DNA of 50,208 bases from Nocardiopsis listeri NBRC 13360 (GCF_001570765.1 NZ_BCSH01000026.1:1-50208); one strand, 5' to 3'; positions 15,638 through 24,025 are shown, counted from the first letter of the stretch. The notes: a model not told the origin generated them from the letters alone. Program-made: numbers and translations.

Positions 15638-18600
15638 GTGGATCTGCCCACGTACACCAACATCTGGCGTATCGAGAAGCGGCTGTACAAGCTCTACGAT
15701 TTCCGGCTGCCCATGCCGCTCCCGGTCGGCACCTTCGGTGTCGCCCTGGGCATCTTCGCGCTCTGGGTGGTGCTGCTGACCCTGTTGCGGGCTCCGTTCG
15801 AGTTCGGTAACGGTTGGCACCTGGTGATGTGGGTCGTCCCGCCCGGTGTGATCACCGTGCTGGCCACCCGCCCGGTGATCGAGGGCAAACGCCTCACCGA
15901 GCTGCTCATCTCGCAGGCGCGCTTCCTCGCCGAGTCGCGCGTGTACACCCGGATGGCCCCGGAGTACGAACCGGCGCAGGTGCGGGTCGCGGTGCGAGTG
16001 TGGCACCGCGACCCGGCGGCCGGGCCGTTGCCCCTGCCCCGTAGTGGGCGTCGCGCTCGCGCGGAGGAGGGGAGCGCGGCGCTCGCCGAACACGAGGCCT
16101 CCATCGAGGAGACCCCGGTCCCCGAGATCTCCGAGGAGGAACGGGCCCTGCGCGCGGCCCGTGAGGCGGCCCCGCCACTGCGTGGTGTGCCCACCCCCGA
16201 ACCGGCCGCCCCGCGAGCGGCCCCCGAACCCGAACCCGTCGACGACGCGGTCGAGTACGTCCCGGCTTCCGAGAGCGAAGCCCACGAGGTCGAGCCCCAC
16301 GAGGCCGACGCTTCCGAGGTCGCGGTCCGCAAGATCCCGATCACCGTCGGCGCCGGGGCGCGGACCGCCGAGCGACAGGACGACGCGCCCGCCGCGATGG
16401 CCACCACACGACCTCCCGGTCGGGACGAGGAGGAGCGTCCGCGCCACGGGGTGGGTCGCCGGATGCTCAACTACTTCGGGTTCGGCCTACCGGCCCACGA
16501 CGATGGCACCGGTACACCGCCCCCCGACGAGGGGCACAGCGCGCTCTCGAACGCCGGCGCCGAGGAGGACGAGGTCGACTTCGACGAACCCCTCTACGCC
16601 ACCGAGCAGGACGAGCAGCGCGACCGCGACGAGTGGTTCGCCCGGCTGAAGGCCTCTTCCGGGGAGACGCCCGTGGGGTTGACCTCCAAGAGCGCTTACG
16701 CCTCCAGCGACACCGGTGCGATGAGCAGCGAAGACCTCGACGACGCCGTCTCCCGGACCGGGCCCGTGCCCTCGCGTCGACTGCGCGGTCGCGTGCAGGG
16801 GATCCAGGTCGCCCGTGACCTGGACGCCCGCCGCGAACGTGACGGCGAGCCCACCGACGTCACCGAGCACACCGAGGTGAGCGACTCCCCCGAGCGCGCC
16901 CGCGAGAGGGTACGTCCGCCGGCCGAACTCGAGAAGGCACGCGGTCGGGCACTGCCCGCCACGGACACCGAAAGGGCACCGGAGCGCAAGGAGGCGTCGC
17001 GCCGCAAGGGGCGCCCGCACGCCTCCCCGTGGGAGCTGGAGAAGAAGGAACGCCGGGGCGAGTACCCGGACCTGTCGGACTACGCCGCCCGGTACGCCGA
17101 GGCGACCGGTCGTCCTTCGGCGGCCCGCGACGTGGCGCCGCCGCCGTGGCTGCCGCCCGCTTCGGGGGCCCCGAAGAAGACCGAGGACAAGACCGAGGAC
17201 AAGACCGAGGCGAAGGTCGAGGACCGGTCACAGGAGAAGCCGGAGAGCGAGCCGGAGTCCGAGACCTCCTCGGAGGACGTCGGGGTCTCGGGCCGGATCG
17301 GGCGCACCGAGGCCGGCCCCCAGGTCTCCCACGCGGCACGCCCTCGTCCTCAGGCCCCCGAACTGGACCACGGCACCGGCGAGCAGGACAACCACATGTC
17401 CGTGCTCGACCGGCACCTGATCAAGGCCGACACCCCGGCGCCGCCGCGACCCAAGTTCGCGGACGCGGTTCCGGCCGATGAACGCCCGGCCGAGCCCACC
17501 GACCCCTCCGAATGGTTCGACGACGGCCAGCGTCGCCACCCGGACCAGCCCAAGGTCGGTGACAAGGACAACCCGGTGATCCCCGTCAGCGAGCTTCGCG
17601 AGGAGCGCCGCAAGCGGGAACGCGAGGAGGAGGACGAGCTCCGGGCACGGCGCGCCGAGGAGGAGGTCACCGAGGCCGAGCCCACCAAGCCCGCCACCCA
17701 GCTGGACCACGGCACCGGCGAACTCGTCAGCTTCGTCGAGGTCCGCGAGGAGCCCGTACCCAGGGCCGAGTCCAGGGCTGAGTCCAGGGCCGAGTCCAGG
17801 GCCGCGCCCAGGGTCGAGCGCCCCGCACCCGAGTTCTCACCCGAACCGAAGCCACAGCCCGCGCCCGAGCCGATTCGCCCCACCGAGGCGGAACTAACGG
17901 AGGCCGAGGAGGCCGCGCTGCGGGCCCGGCGTCGCGACAAGGCGGAAGAGCCGGCCGGGGAGCCCGCCGAAACGCAGACCGAAACGCAGGCCGAGACACG
18001 GGCCGAAGAGCAGACGGAGGAACCGGACGAGGAGAGGCCCGAGACCGGTCACGAGCCTCGTGATGCCCACGACCCCCACGATCCACACGACGGGATGTTC
18101 CATCGGGTGGCGCACAACGCGCGCCGCATCGGCCGGCTCTTCGGCCAGCCGAACCCCGGTGAGGAACCCGAACCGCCCGCGCCCCGGCCCGCGGCCACCG
18201 AGCCCGAGCCGGTCAAGCCCGGCCTGGAACTCGACCACGGCACCGGCGAACAGGACGGCCTGACCGAACCCGCCCCGACCACCGAGGAGCCCGAGGCCGA
18301 CTCCGGCGGAACCCGGGGCTGGCGCCGGCTCGCCAAGGTCGTCACGGGCGGCGGCGCACCGATCCGATCGGACCTGCCCGCCGCCGACGTCGAACGGTTG
18401 CGCGCCCCGCTGGCCGAGCCACGTTCCCTGGTCGTCCTGGGTTGCACCGGTGGCGCCGGACAGACGATGACCGCGCTGATGGTCGGCCACACCCTCGCGG
18501 TGCACCGCGACGATCGGGTGGTGGCGGTCGACGTCAACCCGGGCGCCAACGGGCTGTCCCGGCGCGTGGGCGCCCAGGCCCCGGAGACGCTCACCGCGCT

Positions 18601-19156
18601 GCTGGCCAACGCCGACGCGATCGACGAGTACGAGAGCATGCGCGCCTACGCCGGTCGCGCTCGTACGGGTCTGGAGGTCGTGCAGACGCTCGACGACCCG
18701 TACGTGCAGACCCTGGACGACCGCGACTACGCTCAGCTCACCGACCTGCTGGGTTCGTTCTACGGCATCACCCTGCTGGACCCGGCCGCGACCGGCGTGG
18801 CCCGGGCGCTGCCGGTCGCCGACGGACTGGTTCTGGTCGCTCCGGCCAGCTCCGACGCCGAACGGGCGGTCTCCATGACGTTCGAGTGGTTGGACGGCAA
18901 CGGGTACTCGACCCTGCGCGCCAACTCGGTCCTGGTGGTCAACGGGGTGAGCAAGCGCAGCCTGCCGGACGTCGACGCCGCCGAGCGGGTGGCCCGAGGC
19001 CGCTGCCGCGCGATCGTGCGCATCCCGTGGGACGACCACCTGGGCGCGTCCTACACCAAGATCGACGTGGGGTCGTTGAAGCCGGCCACCAAACGCGCCC
19101 ACGGGGCGCTGGCCGGGGTCCTGGTCAACGCGCTCGAACCGGCCGGGCACTCCTGA
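15638..19156 (+). CDS. TcpE-like membrane protein with giant linker and degenerate ParA-type ATPase domain
   Basis: This 1172-aa protein opens with a TcpE module: 'YTNIWRIEKRLYKLYDFRLP' followed by two membrane spans (about 27-50 and 56-75) and 'GKRLTELLISQARFL'. From about 130 to 925 it is charged and repetitive, probably disordered, with tandem RAES units and three copies of LDHGTGE (residues 575, 688, 864). The C-terminus (about 928-1172) looks like a MinD/ParA fold: 'SLVVLGCTGGAGQTMTALMVGHTLA', 'VVAVDVNPGANGL', 'LLDPAATGVARALPVADGLVLVAPAS'. The P-loop reads GCTGGAGQTM; the signature Lys and the Walker Lys of KGGxGKTT are replaced by Thr and Gln, so ATP hydrolysis is doubtful. GTG start with GAGGGAGG upstream. 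It closes an operon at a 19-bp terminator. Confidence 0.85.
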   Translation: MDLPTYTNIWRIEKRLYKLYDFRLPMPLPVGTFGVALGIFALWVVLLTLLRAPFEFGNGWHLVMWVVPPGVITVLATRPVIEGKRLTELLISQARFLAESRVYTRMAPEYEPAQVRVAVRVWHRDPAAGPLPLPRSGRRARAEEGSAALAEHEASIEETPVPEISEEERALRAAREAAPPLRGVPTPEPAAPRAAPEPEPVDDAVEYVPASESEAHEVEPHEADASEVAVRKIPITVGAGARTAERQDDAPAAMATTRPPGRDEEERPRHGVGRRMLNYFGFGLPAHDDGTGTPPPDEGHSALSNAGAEEDEVDFDEPLYATEQDEQRDRDEWFARLKASSGETPVGLTSKSAYASSDTGAMSSEDLDDAVSRTGPVPSRRLRGRVQGIQVARDLDARRERDGEPTDVTEHTEVSDSPERARERVRPPAELEKARGRALPATDTERAPERKEASRRKGRPHASPWELEKKERRGEYPDLSDYAARYAEATGRPSAARDVAPPPWLPPASGAPKKTEDKTEDKTEAKVEDRSQEKPESEPESETSSEDVGVSGRIGRTEAGPQVSHAARPRPQAPELDHGTGEQDNHMSVLDRHLIKADTPAPPRPKFADAVPADERPAEPTDPSEWFDDGQRRHPDQPKVGDKDNPVIPVSELREERRKREREEEDELRARRAEEEVTEAEPTKPATQLDHGTGELVSFVEVREEPVPRAESRAESRAESRAAPRVERPAPEFSPEPKPQPAPEPIRPTEAELTEAEEAALRARRRDKAEEPAGEPAETQTETQAETRAEEQTEEPDEERPETGHEPRDAHDPHDPHDGMFHRVAHNARRIGRLFGQPNPGEEPEPPAPRPAATEPEPVKPGLELDHGTGEQDGLTEPAPTTEEPEADSGGTRGWRRLAKVVTGGGAPIRSDLPAADVERLRAPLAEPRSLVVLGCTGGAGQTMTALMVGHTLAVHRDDRVVAVDVNPGANGLSRRVGAQAPETLTALLANADAIDEYESMRAYAGRARTGLEVVQTLDDPYVQTLDDRDYAQLTDLLGSFYGITLLDPAATGVARALPVADGLVLVAPASSDAERAVSMTFEWLDGNGYSTLRANSVLVVNGVSKRSLPDVDAAERVARGRCRAIVRIPWDDHLGASYTKIDVGSLKPATKRAHGALAGVLVNALEPAGHS
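17360..18256 (+). repeat. Three dispersed copies of an LDHGTGE-encoding repeat
   Basis: Within the linker of the TcpE-ATPase gene, near-identical 24-30 bp units at 17360-17389, 17699-17722 and 18227-18256 encode ELDHGTGEQD, QLDHGTGE and ELDHGTGEQD. They are spaced 113 and 176 codons apart. The intervening sequence is otherwise poorly patterned, so the conservation of a His/Asp/Gly motif stands out and suggests a short binding motif. Confidence 0.85.
17762..17821 (+). repeat. 12-bp tandem repeat (about 5 units)
   Basis: Units of the form AGGGCCGAGTCC are repeated five times with a few substitutions, encoding RAES/RAAP/RVE tetrads. The repeat is in frame, so unit gain or loss only lengthens or shortens the disordered linker of the TcpE-like protein. 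Confidence 0.85.
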
Positions 19157-19167
19157 GGTTCGCACAC

Positions 19168-19212
19168 CGCGCGAGGCCCGTCCCGGATCCGCCCCGGGAC
19201 GGGCCTCGCGCG
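19168..19212 (+). terminator. 19-bp perfect hairpin terminator of the tcpC-D-E operon
   Basis: CGCGCGAGGCCCGTCCCGG (19168-19186) pairs perfectly with 19194-19212 across a 7-nt loop and is followed by TTTCG. It begins 12 bp after the stop of the TcpE-like gene. It can also work for the converging ectD transcript, whose stop is at 19299. Confidence 0.85.
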
Positions 19213-19298
19213 TTTCGTGGTTCGGCCCCGTGCTCGGCTCGGGCACCGTCAGGGTTGCGAAGCGGGACCCCTCGGCCACGCGGCCGGGAGAACGCCCC

Positions 19299-20204
19299 TC
19301 AGCGTCCGACCGGGGTGGTGTCCGTGGCCCCGAGGAACTCGGGCCGGGCCGCGCCCGCGCTGAACGGTTTGGTGCAGGTGTTCTCCACGCTGTTGAACAC
19401 GATGAACACGTTGGACCGCGGGAAGGGCGTGATGTTGCCGCCGGACCCGTGCATGCAGTTGGAGTCGAACACCGTGACGTCGCCCGCGGAACCGGTGAGG
19501 ACGTCGATGCCGTGCCGCTCGGCGAGCATGGACAGCGACCTTTGGTCCGGGGTGCCCACGTGCTGGCTCTTGAGCGATGCCTTGTAGTGGTCGTCCGGGG
19601 TCTCGCCCACGCACGAGACGAACGTCTTGTGCGAGCCCGGCATGATCATCAGTGCGCCGTTGTGCGTGTAGTTGTCGGTGAGCGCCACCGAGAAGCTGAC
19701 GGCGCGCATCCGCGGCATGCCGTCCTCGGCGTGCCAGGTCTCGAAGTCGGAGTGCCAGTAGAACGAGCCGCCCCCGAAACCTGGTTTGTAGTTGACGCGG
19801 CTCTGGTGCACGTACACGTCGGTTCCGAGGATCTGTCGGGCACGGTCGACCAGTCGTGGGTCGTTGACCAGGTCGGAGAAGACCTCGCTGATCTTGTGCA
19901 CCTCGAACACGGATCGCACCTCGTCGGAGGCGGGTTCGACGACGACGCGCTCGTCCTCGCGCAGTTTCGGGTCGTCGCCGAGCCGGCGCAGCTCGGTCAT
20001 GTAGGTCTCCACCTCTTCGGGGGTGACCAGGGACCGGACCTGGGTGTATCCGCGCTGTTCGTAGCCGCTGAGCTCGTCGGGTTCGAAGGGTCCATCGTTC
20101 TCGCGGGACCACGTGACGGGGTCGCGACGGTAGAGCAGGGAAGGCTCGGTCGTCTTACGGGTCGGGTAGTCGTCCGCGGTCGGAAGGTCCATCTGCAGAG
20201 TCAT
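19299..20204 (-). CDS. ectD: Ectoine hydroxylase
   Basis: EctD is an Fe(II)/2-oxoglutarate dioxygenase that converts ectoine to 5-hydroxyectoine, an osmo- and thermoprotectant. The family signature 'FYWHSDFETWHAEDGMP' is intact, giving iron ligands H151, D153 and H252 (in NCMHGSGGN), and 'PGSHKTFVSCVGETP' is also typical. Length (301 aa) is normal. The ATG at 20204 follows GAGGGG; 25 extra in-frame codons upstream are not family-like. No ectA, ectB or ectC is in the window, so it must use ectoine made elsewhere or taken up. It is inserted between transfer-gene blocks and is transcribed against them. Confidence 0.93.
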   Translation of the reverse strand: MTLQMDLPTADDYPTRKTTEPSLLYRRDPVTWSRENDGPFEPDELSGYEQRGYTQVRSLVTPEEVETYMTELRRLGDDPKLREDERVVVEPASDEVRSVFEVHKISEVFSDLVNDPRLVDRARQILGTDVYVHQSRVNYKPGFGGGSFYWHSDFETWHAEDGMPRMRAVSFSVALTDNYTHNGALMIMPGSHKTFVSCVGETPDDHYKASLKSQHVGTPDQRSLSMLAERHGIDVLTGSAGDVTVFDSNCMHGSGGNITPFPRSNVFIVFNSVENTCTKPFSAGAARPEFLGATDTTPVGR

Positions 20205-20674
20205 GCCGTTCCCCTCGGTAGAGGGGCGCTCCCCTCCGTTTCGGGTTCTTCGTACGACTCGCGAACTTAACAAATCCACATGGTGGGGACGAGTGGCCCA
20301 TTCGTGCGTGCTTGTTTATCATGCGGTCATCTGGGTATTACAGCGATACTATATGGGCGAAATATAAAAACCCGAAGGGGATTCCTTCGGGTTTTTTCTG
20401 TGTTCGGACGATGCGTGTCCGTGCCTACCTGCGTTGTGTCGCCCGGGTGTCGAAGTGGTCGCCCGATGATCATCTTCCCAGGTCGTCCGGTTATGGCGCT
20501 TTGATCGGGTCCCCCACCGGGTCGGGGGCCGGGTTTTCATGTGACGTATTTCACAAGCATTCGGTGTGCGGCATGGTTCAAAGAATTCACCCTCAAGGGA
20601 CTGGCGTAAAGGCTTCGATTACTCCACAGTAGGGTCGTCCTGTTCACCCTCGACCCGCTCTTGAGGAGAAACAC
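20205..20674. other. Divergent intergenic region ectD / HNH nuclease
   Basis: These 470 bp hold the promoters of ectD (minus) and of the HNH nuclease (plus), and are locally AT-rich (20310-20400). TAGGGT at 20630-20635 is a likely -10 box for the nuclease. A T-flanked hairpin lies at 20366-20396 with no gene reading into it on either strand. Frames present here lack start signals and family features. Confidence 0.5.
20366..20396. terminator. Orphan bidirectional terminator
   Basis: AAAAACCCGAAGG (20366-20378) pairs with CCTTCGGGTTTTT (20384-20396), giving A-tract and T-tract on either side of a 5-nt loop, so it can act on both strands. ectD is read leftward from 20204 and the nuclease rightward from 20675, so neither needs a terminator here. 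An unannotated short RNA is the likely reason. Confidence 0.7.
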
Positions 20675-21334
20675 GTGTCCCCCTACCCCCGCGCGCTCTC
20701 GCGCGCCTTCTCCGCGGTCTCCGCGCTCACCCTCGCGGTGGTGCTCGGTTGGGCCGCCCCCGCCGCCGCGGACCACACGCTGCCCCCGAACATCCCCGGC
20801 GAATCCCAGGCCCGGACCGAGCTGGACTCGCTCACCGTCGCCGCCAAGGGCCCCCAGGACGGCTACGACCGAAGCCTCTTCCCGCACTGGAACGTGGTGG
20901 AAAGTCCCTGCACCGCCCGCCAGGTCGTGCTCCAGCGCGACGGCCACGACGTCGTCACCGACGACAGCTGCCAGCCCACCGCCGGCGGCTGGTGGAGCGC
21001 CTTCGACGACGAGTGGGTCTACGACGTGCCCGGCGACATCAGCGTCGACCACCTGGTCCCGCTGAGCGAGGCCTGGAAGACCGGTGCCGCGGACTGGTCC
21101 ACCTCCCAGCGCGCCGACTTCGCCAACGACGTCGAATCGTCCCAACTGTGGCTGGCCACCCCCTCCAGCAACGGCTCCAAGGGCGACAAGGACCCCTCGG
21201 AGTGGATGCCCGACAACACCGCCATCCACTGTGACTACGTCAAGTCCTGGATCAACGTGAAGTACGCGTACGACCTCACGATCACCTCCGACGAGGAGTC
21301 GACCCTGTCGAGCACCCTCGACAGCGCCTGCTAG
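20675..21334 (+). CDS. Secreted HNH endonuclease (DUF1524/GmrSD-C type)
   Basis: The 219-aa protein has a Sec signal peptide (1-32, AxA cleavage before D33) and an HNH nuclease domain. The core is 'ISVDHLVPLSEAWKTGA' (D125-H126 in the DHxVPLxEA motif) and 'SNGSKGDKDPSEWMP' (N166, K169, D173), which form the beta-beta-alpha metal site. Four cysteines remain after cleavage and could form disulfides, as in exported nucleases. Such proteins are common in actinomycetes; they degrade extracellular DNA and may act on damaged or foreign DNA. GTG start with GAGGAG 6 nt upstream; TAGGGT at 20630 is the probable -10 box. No immunity protein is apparent next to it. Confidence 0.88.
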   Translation: MSPYPRALSRAFSAVSALTLAVVLGWAAPAAADHTLPPNIPGESQARTELDSLTVAAKGPQDGYDRSLFPHWNVVESPCTARQVVLQRDGHDVVTDDSCQPTAGGWWSAFDDEWVYDVPGDISVDHLVPLSEAWKTGAADWSTSQRADFANDVESSQLWLATPSSNGSKGDKDPSEWMPDNTAIHCDYVKSWINVKYAYDLTITSDEESTLSSTLDSAC

Positions 21335-21370
21335 GGCCGCGTCCACGGAAGAGGCCTCAAGTCCTGTTGG

Positions 21371-21384
21371 CGCACCATAGGGAT
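21371..21384 (+). promoter_or_regulatory. CACYATAGGGAT promoter-like motif, copy 2
   Basis: GGCGCACCATAGGGATC sits just after the HNH gene and about 190 bp before the VirB4-like gene. It shares GGCGCACCATAG with the copy before the VirB6-like gene (31300-31311). Transcription from it would immediately enter the structured segment that ends at the hairpin 21447-21478. Confidence 0.4.
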
Positions 21385-21484
21385 CTTCGGACCCGAGCAC
21401 GGACCGAAGCGCTGCCGGAGGCTCCAAAAGGCTGTTCCGGAGGATCGGGGCCGCGCGTTTCGGATGACGCGCGGCCCCTTTCGC
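21385..21484 (+). ncRNA. Candidate small RNA or attenuator leader
   Basis: Between the copy-2 motif and a terminator lie about 100 nt with two further hairpins: CTTCGG (21385-21390) with CCGAAG (21404-21409), and CCGGA (21415-21419) with TCCGG (21436-21440). No coding sequence with a start signal is present. The arrangement promoter-like motif, structured segment, terminator suggests a small RNA or an attenuator controlling read-through into the VirB4-like gene. No known RNA family is recognised. Confidence 0.3.
21447..21481 (+). terminator. 12-bp hairpin terminator upstream of virB4-like gene
   Basis: GGGGCCGCGCGT (21447-21458) pairs with ACGCGCGGCCCC (21467-21478) around an 8-nt loop, followed by TTTCG. 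It can end transcription of the HNH gene; because another copy of the promoter-like motif lies just beyond it, it may also separate two transcription starts. Confidence 0.65.
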
Positions 21485-21504
21485 TTCTACGGCCCGTCCT
21501 CGAT

Positions 21505-21519
21505 GCTTCACTATGGGAG
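21505..21519 (+). promoter_or_regulatory. CACYATAGGGAT promoter-like motif, copy 3
   Basis: GCTTCACTATGGGAGCGG is a weaker match to the motif and lies after the terminator at 21447-21481, about 50 bp before the ATG of the VirB4-like gene. This is the position expected of its main promoter. Confidence 0.35.
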
Positions 21520-21565
21520 CGGCACCCTCCGCCGTAAGCGACCAGAAGGGCAGGGCGATCGCGCG

Positions 21566-24016
21566 ATGACCGGTACCAGGGGGACTCGTGGGGCGACCCG
21601 TCTCGCGGTCCGCTACTTCGACGACCGGGTCCTCCTCAGCGACAACGAGGCATGGGCCTACTTCCGACTCCCGACGGTCTCCTACGAGTTCACCACGCCC
21701 GAGGACCGCCAGGCCCTCGCCACGAACATCACCATCGCCCTCGCCGCCATCCGCATGAACGACGCCGAGGTGCACCTGAGGGTCGCCCACCGCACCTACC
21801 CGGCCGCTCAATGGGCCACCGAACTCGACGGCACCGCCGACAGCGGCCCCGGCTGGTACGACTACCTCGACGAGATGTACCGGCACGTGTGGGCCAAGGA
21901 CTTCTGGACCAAGGAGGTCTACCTCGGGGTGCGCCTCGGACAGCGCAACGCCGGCGTGGGAATGGGACTGTTCTCCCAGGTGTTCGGCGCCTACCAGCGC
22001 ACCGAGCAGGTCCTCGGCATCAACGACGACGCCATCGAGGACAAGGAGCTCGCCCGCTGGACCGACCAGTCCGAGCGGCTGGGTCGTGCCCTGACCGCCA
22101 GCTCCCTGCACGCCCGCCACGCCTCCGCCGACGAGATCGCCTGGCTCATTCGGCACGCCGTCTCCGGCACCGCCGAGGAGATCCAGCCCTCCGCGGCCGG
22201 CCGCCGCACCTGGGGGCGCGGCGAGATCGAGGCGCTCGTGGACGGGGTCGTCCACAACGGCCGTTCCATGTTGCGCCTGGAACAGCCCGCCGGCTCCACC
22301 TACGTGGCGTTCCTGTCCTTCTCCCGCTTCCCCGACCTCATGCCCTTCCCCGACGGCGAACCCTGGCTGCACCACGCCGACGCACTGCCCTTCCCCGTCG
22401 AGCTCTCCCTGCGGATGAAACTCATCCCGCCGGCGAAGGCGTCCAAGGACGTGGGCCGCAAACTCGCGCACGCGCGGGACATGGACGCGCACATCCGCGA
22501 GGCCGGCGTGGAGGCGCCCATCGCCCTGGCGGAGCAGATCGACGCCGCCCGCATGCTCGAACACGGCATCACCAAGGAGCGCCTGCCGTTCGTGTACGGC
22601 TGGCACCGGCTCATGGTGTCCGCACCCACCGAACGCCTCCTCGTGCAGCAGGTGGAGGCCGTCGTGGAGCACTACCGCGACATCGGCATCGACGTCATCA
22701 ACTCCACCGGCGACCAGTTCTCCTTGTTCAACGAGTCCCTGCCGGGCGACCGCATCCGCCTGAACGCCTACGCCCAGCGCCAGCCGCTGCGCACCATCGC
22801 CGGCGGCATGCCCACCGCCACGGTCGACGTCGGCGACCGCGCGGACGCCTCCGGCGGCGGGTGGGTCGGCCCCTACGTCGGCGAGACCACCGGCCGGGCG
22901 CGTTCCATCGTCCACTTCGACCCCATGGTCGCCGCCGCACGCAACCGCCCCACCGCCATCGCCATCACCGGCGAACCCGGCGGTGGCAAGACCACCCTGG
23001 CGCTGCTGATGATCTACCAGCTCGCGCTGCGCGGGGTCACCGTCGCCGCCATCGACCCCAAGGGCGACGCGGAATCCCTCGTGGAACTGCTCAAGCACCG
23101 CGGTCGCAAGGCCAGGATCATGTCGCTGGGTTCGGCACAGCCCGGACTGCTCGACCCCTTCGCGTTCGGTGACGACCTCGCCGCGAAGAAGACCATGGCC
23201 ACCGAGACGCTGCGCCTGCTCCTTCCCCGCATGAGCGAGGAACGCGAGTCCGCGATGATCCAGGCCGTGGCCACCGTCGCCAACCAACCACAGCCGTCCC
23301 TGGCCAAGGTCGTCGACCACCTCACCGCCTCCGAGGACGCCGCCTCCCGCAACCTCGGAGCGGTGCTCGGGTCCATGGCGGAGATGCGCCTGGCCTCCCT
23401 GTGCTTCGACCCCCAGGGCGAGGCGCGCATCGACACCGAGGGATGGACCACCGTGTTCACCCTGGGCGGCCTCACCCTGCCCGACTCCGGAGTCCACCGC
23501 GACGACTACTCCTACGAACAGCGCCTGTCGGTGGCCCTGCTCTACCTGGTGTCGCAGTTCGCCCGCCGCCTCATGAACGGCCTGGACCGCCGCCTGCCCA
23601 AGGCGATCTTCCTGGACGAGGCCTGGGCGGTCACCTCCACCCCCGAGGGCGCCAAGCTCGTCCCGGAGGTGTCCCGCATGGGGCGCTCCCGCAACACCGC
23701 GCTCATCCTCGTCTCCCAGAACGCCGGCGACATGCTCAACGAACAGGTCACCAACTGTCTGTCGTCGGTGTTCGCGTTCCGCTCCAGCGAGGCGCACGAG
23801 GTCGCCAGCGTCATGGACCTGCTCGGCGTGGACACCAACGAGGACCACATGGCGGTACTGCGCAACCTCGGCAACGGTGAGTGCCTCTTCCGCGATCTCG
23901 ACGGACGTACCGGACGCATCGCCGTCGACCTGGTCTCGGAGTCGTTGCTGCGGTGGCTGGACACCAACCCCACCCGCGAACGGCCGTTGGTGTCCGCAAA
24001 CGGCCGCGAGGAGTAG
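21566..24016 (+). CDS. VirB4/TcpF-like type IV secretion ATPase
   Basis: The 816-aa protein is a VirB4-type AAA+ ATPase. The N-terminal half (about 1-440) is the channel-binding domain. The C-terminal half holds Walker A 'TGEPGGGKTTLAL' (about 468-480), 'VAAIDPKGDAESLVELL', Walker B 'KAIFLDEAWAV' (about 678-688) and the sensor-like 'ALILVSQNAGDML', as in VirB4/TraC and Tn916 Orf16/TcpF. No membrane span is seen, so it should sit at the cytoplasmic face of the channel and power substrate passage. The start at 21566 has only a weak site (AAGGG 15 nt upstream); earlier frames overlap a terminator. The membrane/coiled-coil gene follows after a 9-bp inverted repeat. Confidence 0.92.
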   Translation: MTGTRGTRGATRLAVRYFDDRVLLSDNEAWAYFRLPTVSYEFTTPEDRQALATNITIALAAIRMNDAEVHLRVAHRTYPAAQWATELDGTADSGPGWYDYLDEMYRHVWAKDFWTKEVYLGVRLGQRNAGVGMGLFSQVFGAYQRTEQVLGINDDAIEDKELARWTDQSERLGRALTASSLHARHASADEIAWLIRHAVSGTAEEIQPSAAGRRTWGRGEIEALVDGVVHNGRSMLRLEQPAGSTYVAFLSFSRFPDLMPFPDGEPWLHHADALPFPVELSLRMKLIPPAKASKDVGRKLAHARDMDAHIREAGVEAPIALAEQIDAARMLEHGITKERLPFVYGWHRLMVSAPTERLLVQQVEAVVEHYRDIGIDVINSTGDQFSLFNESLPGDRIRLNAYAQRQPLRTIAGGMPTATVDVGDRADASGGGWVGPYVGETTGRARSIVHFDPMVAAARNRPTAIAITGEPGGGKTTLALLMIYQLALRGVTVAAIDPKGDAESLVELLKHRGRKARIMSLGSAQPGLLDPFAFGDDLAAKKTMATETLRLLLPRMSEERESAMIQAVATVANQPQPSLAKVVDHLTASEDAASRNLGAVLGSMAEMRLASLCFDPQGEARIDTEGWTTVFTLGGLTLPDSGVHRDDYSYEQRLSVALLYLVSQFARRLMNGLDRRLPKAIFLDEAWAVTSTPEGAKLVPEVSRMGRSRNTALILVSQNAGDMLNEQVTNCLSSVFAFRSSEAHEVASVMDLLGVDTNEDHMAVLRNLGNGECLFRDLDGRTGRIAVDLVSESLLRWLDTNPTRERPLVSANGREE

Positions 24017-24025
24017 GACGCCCCG

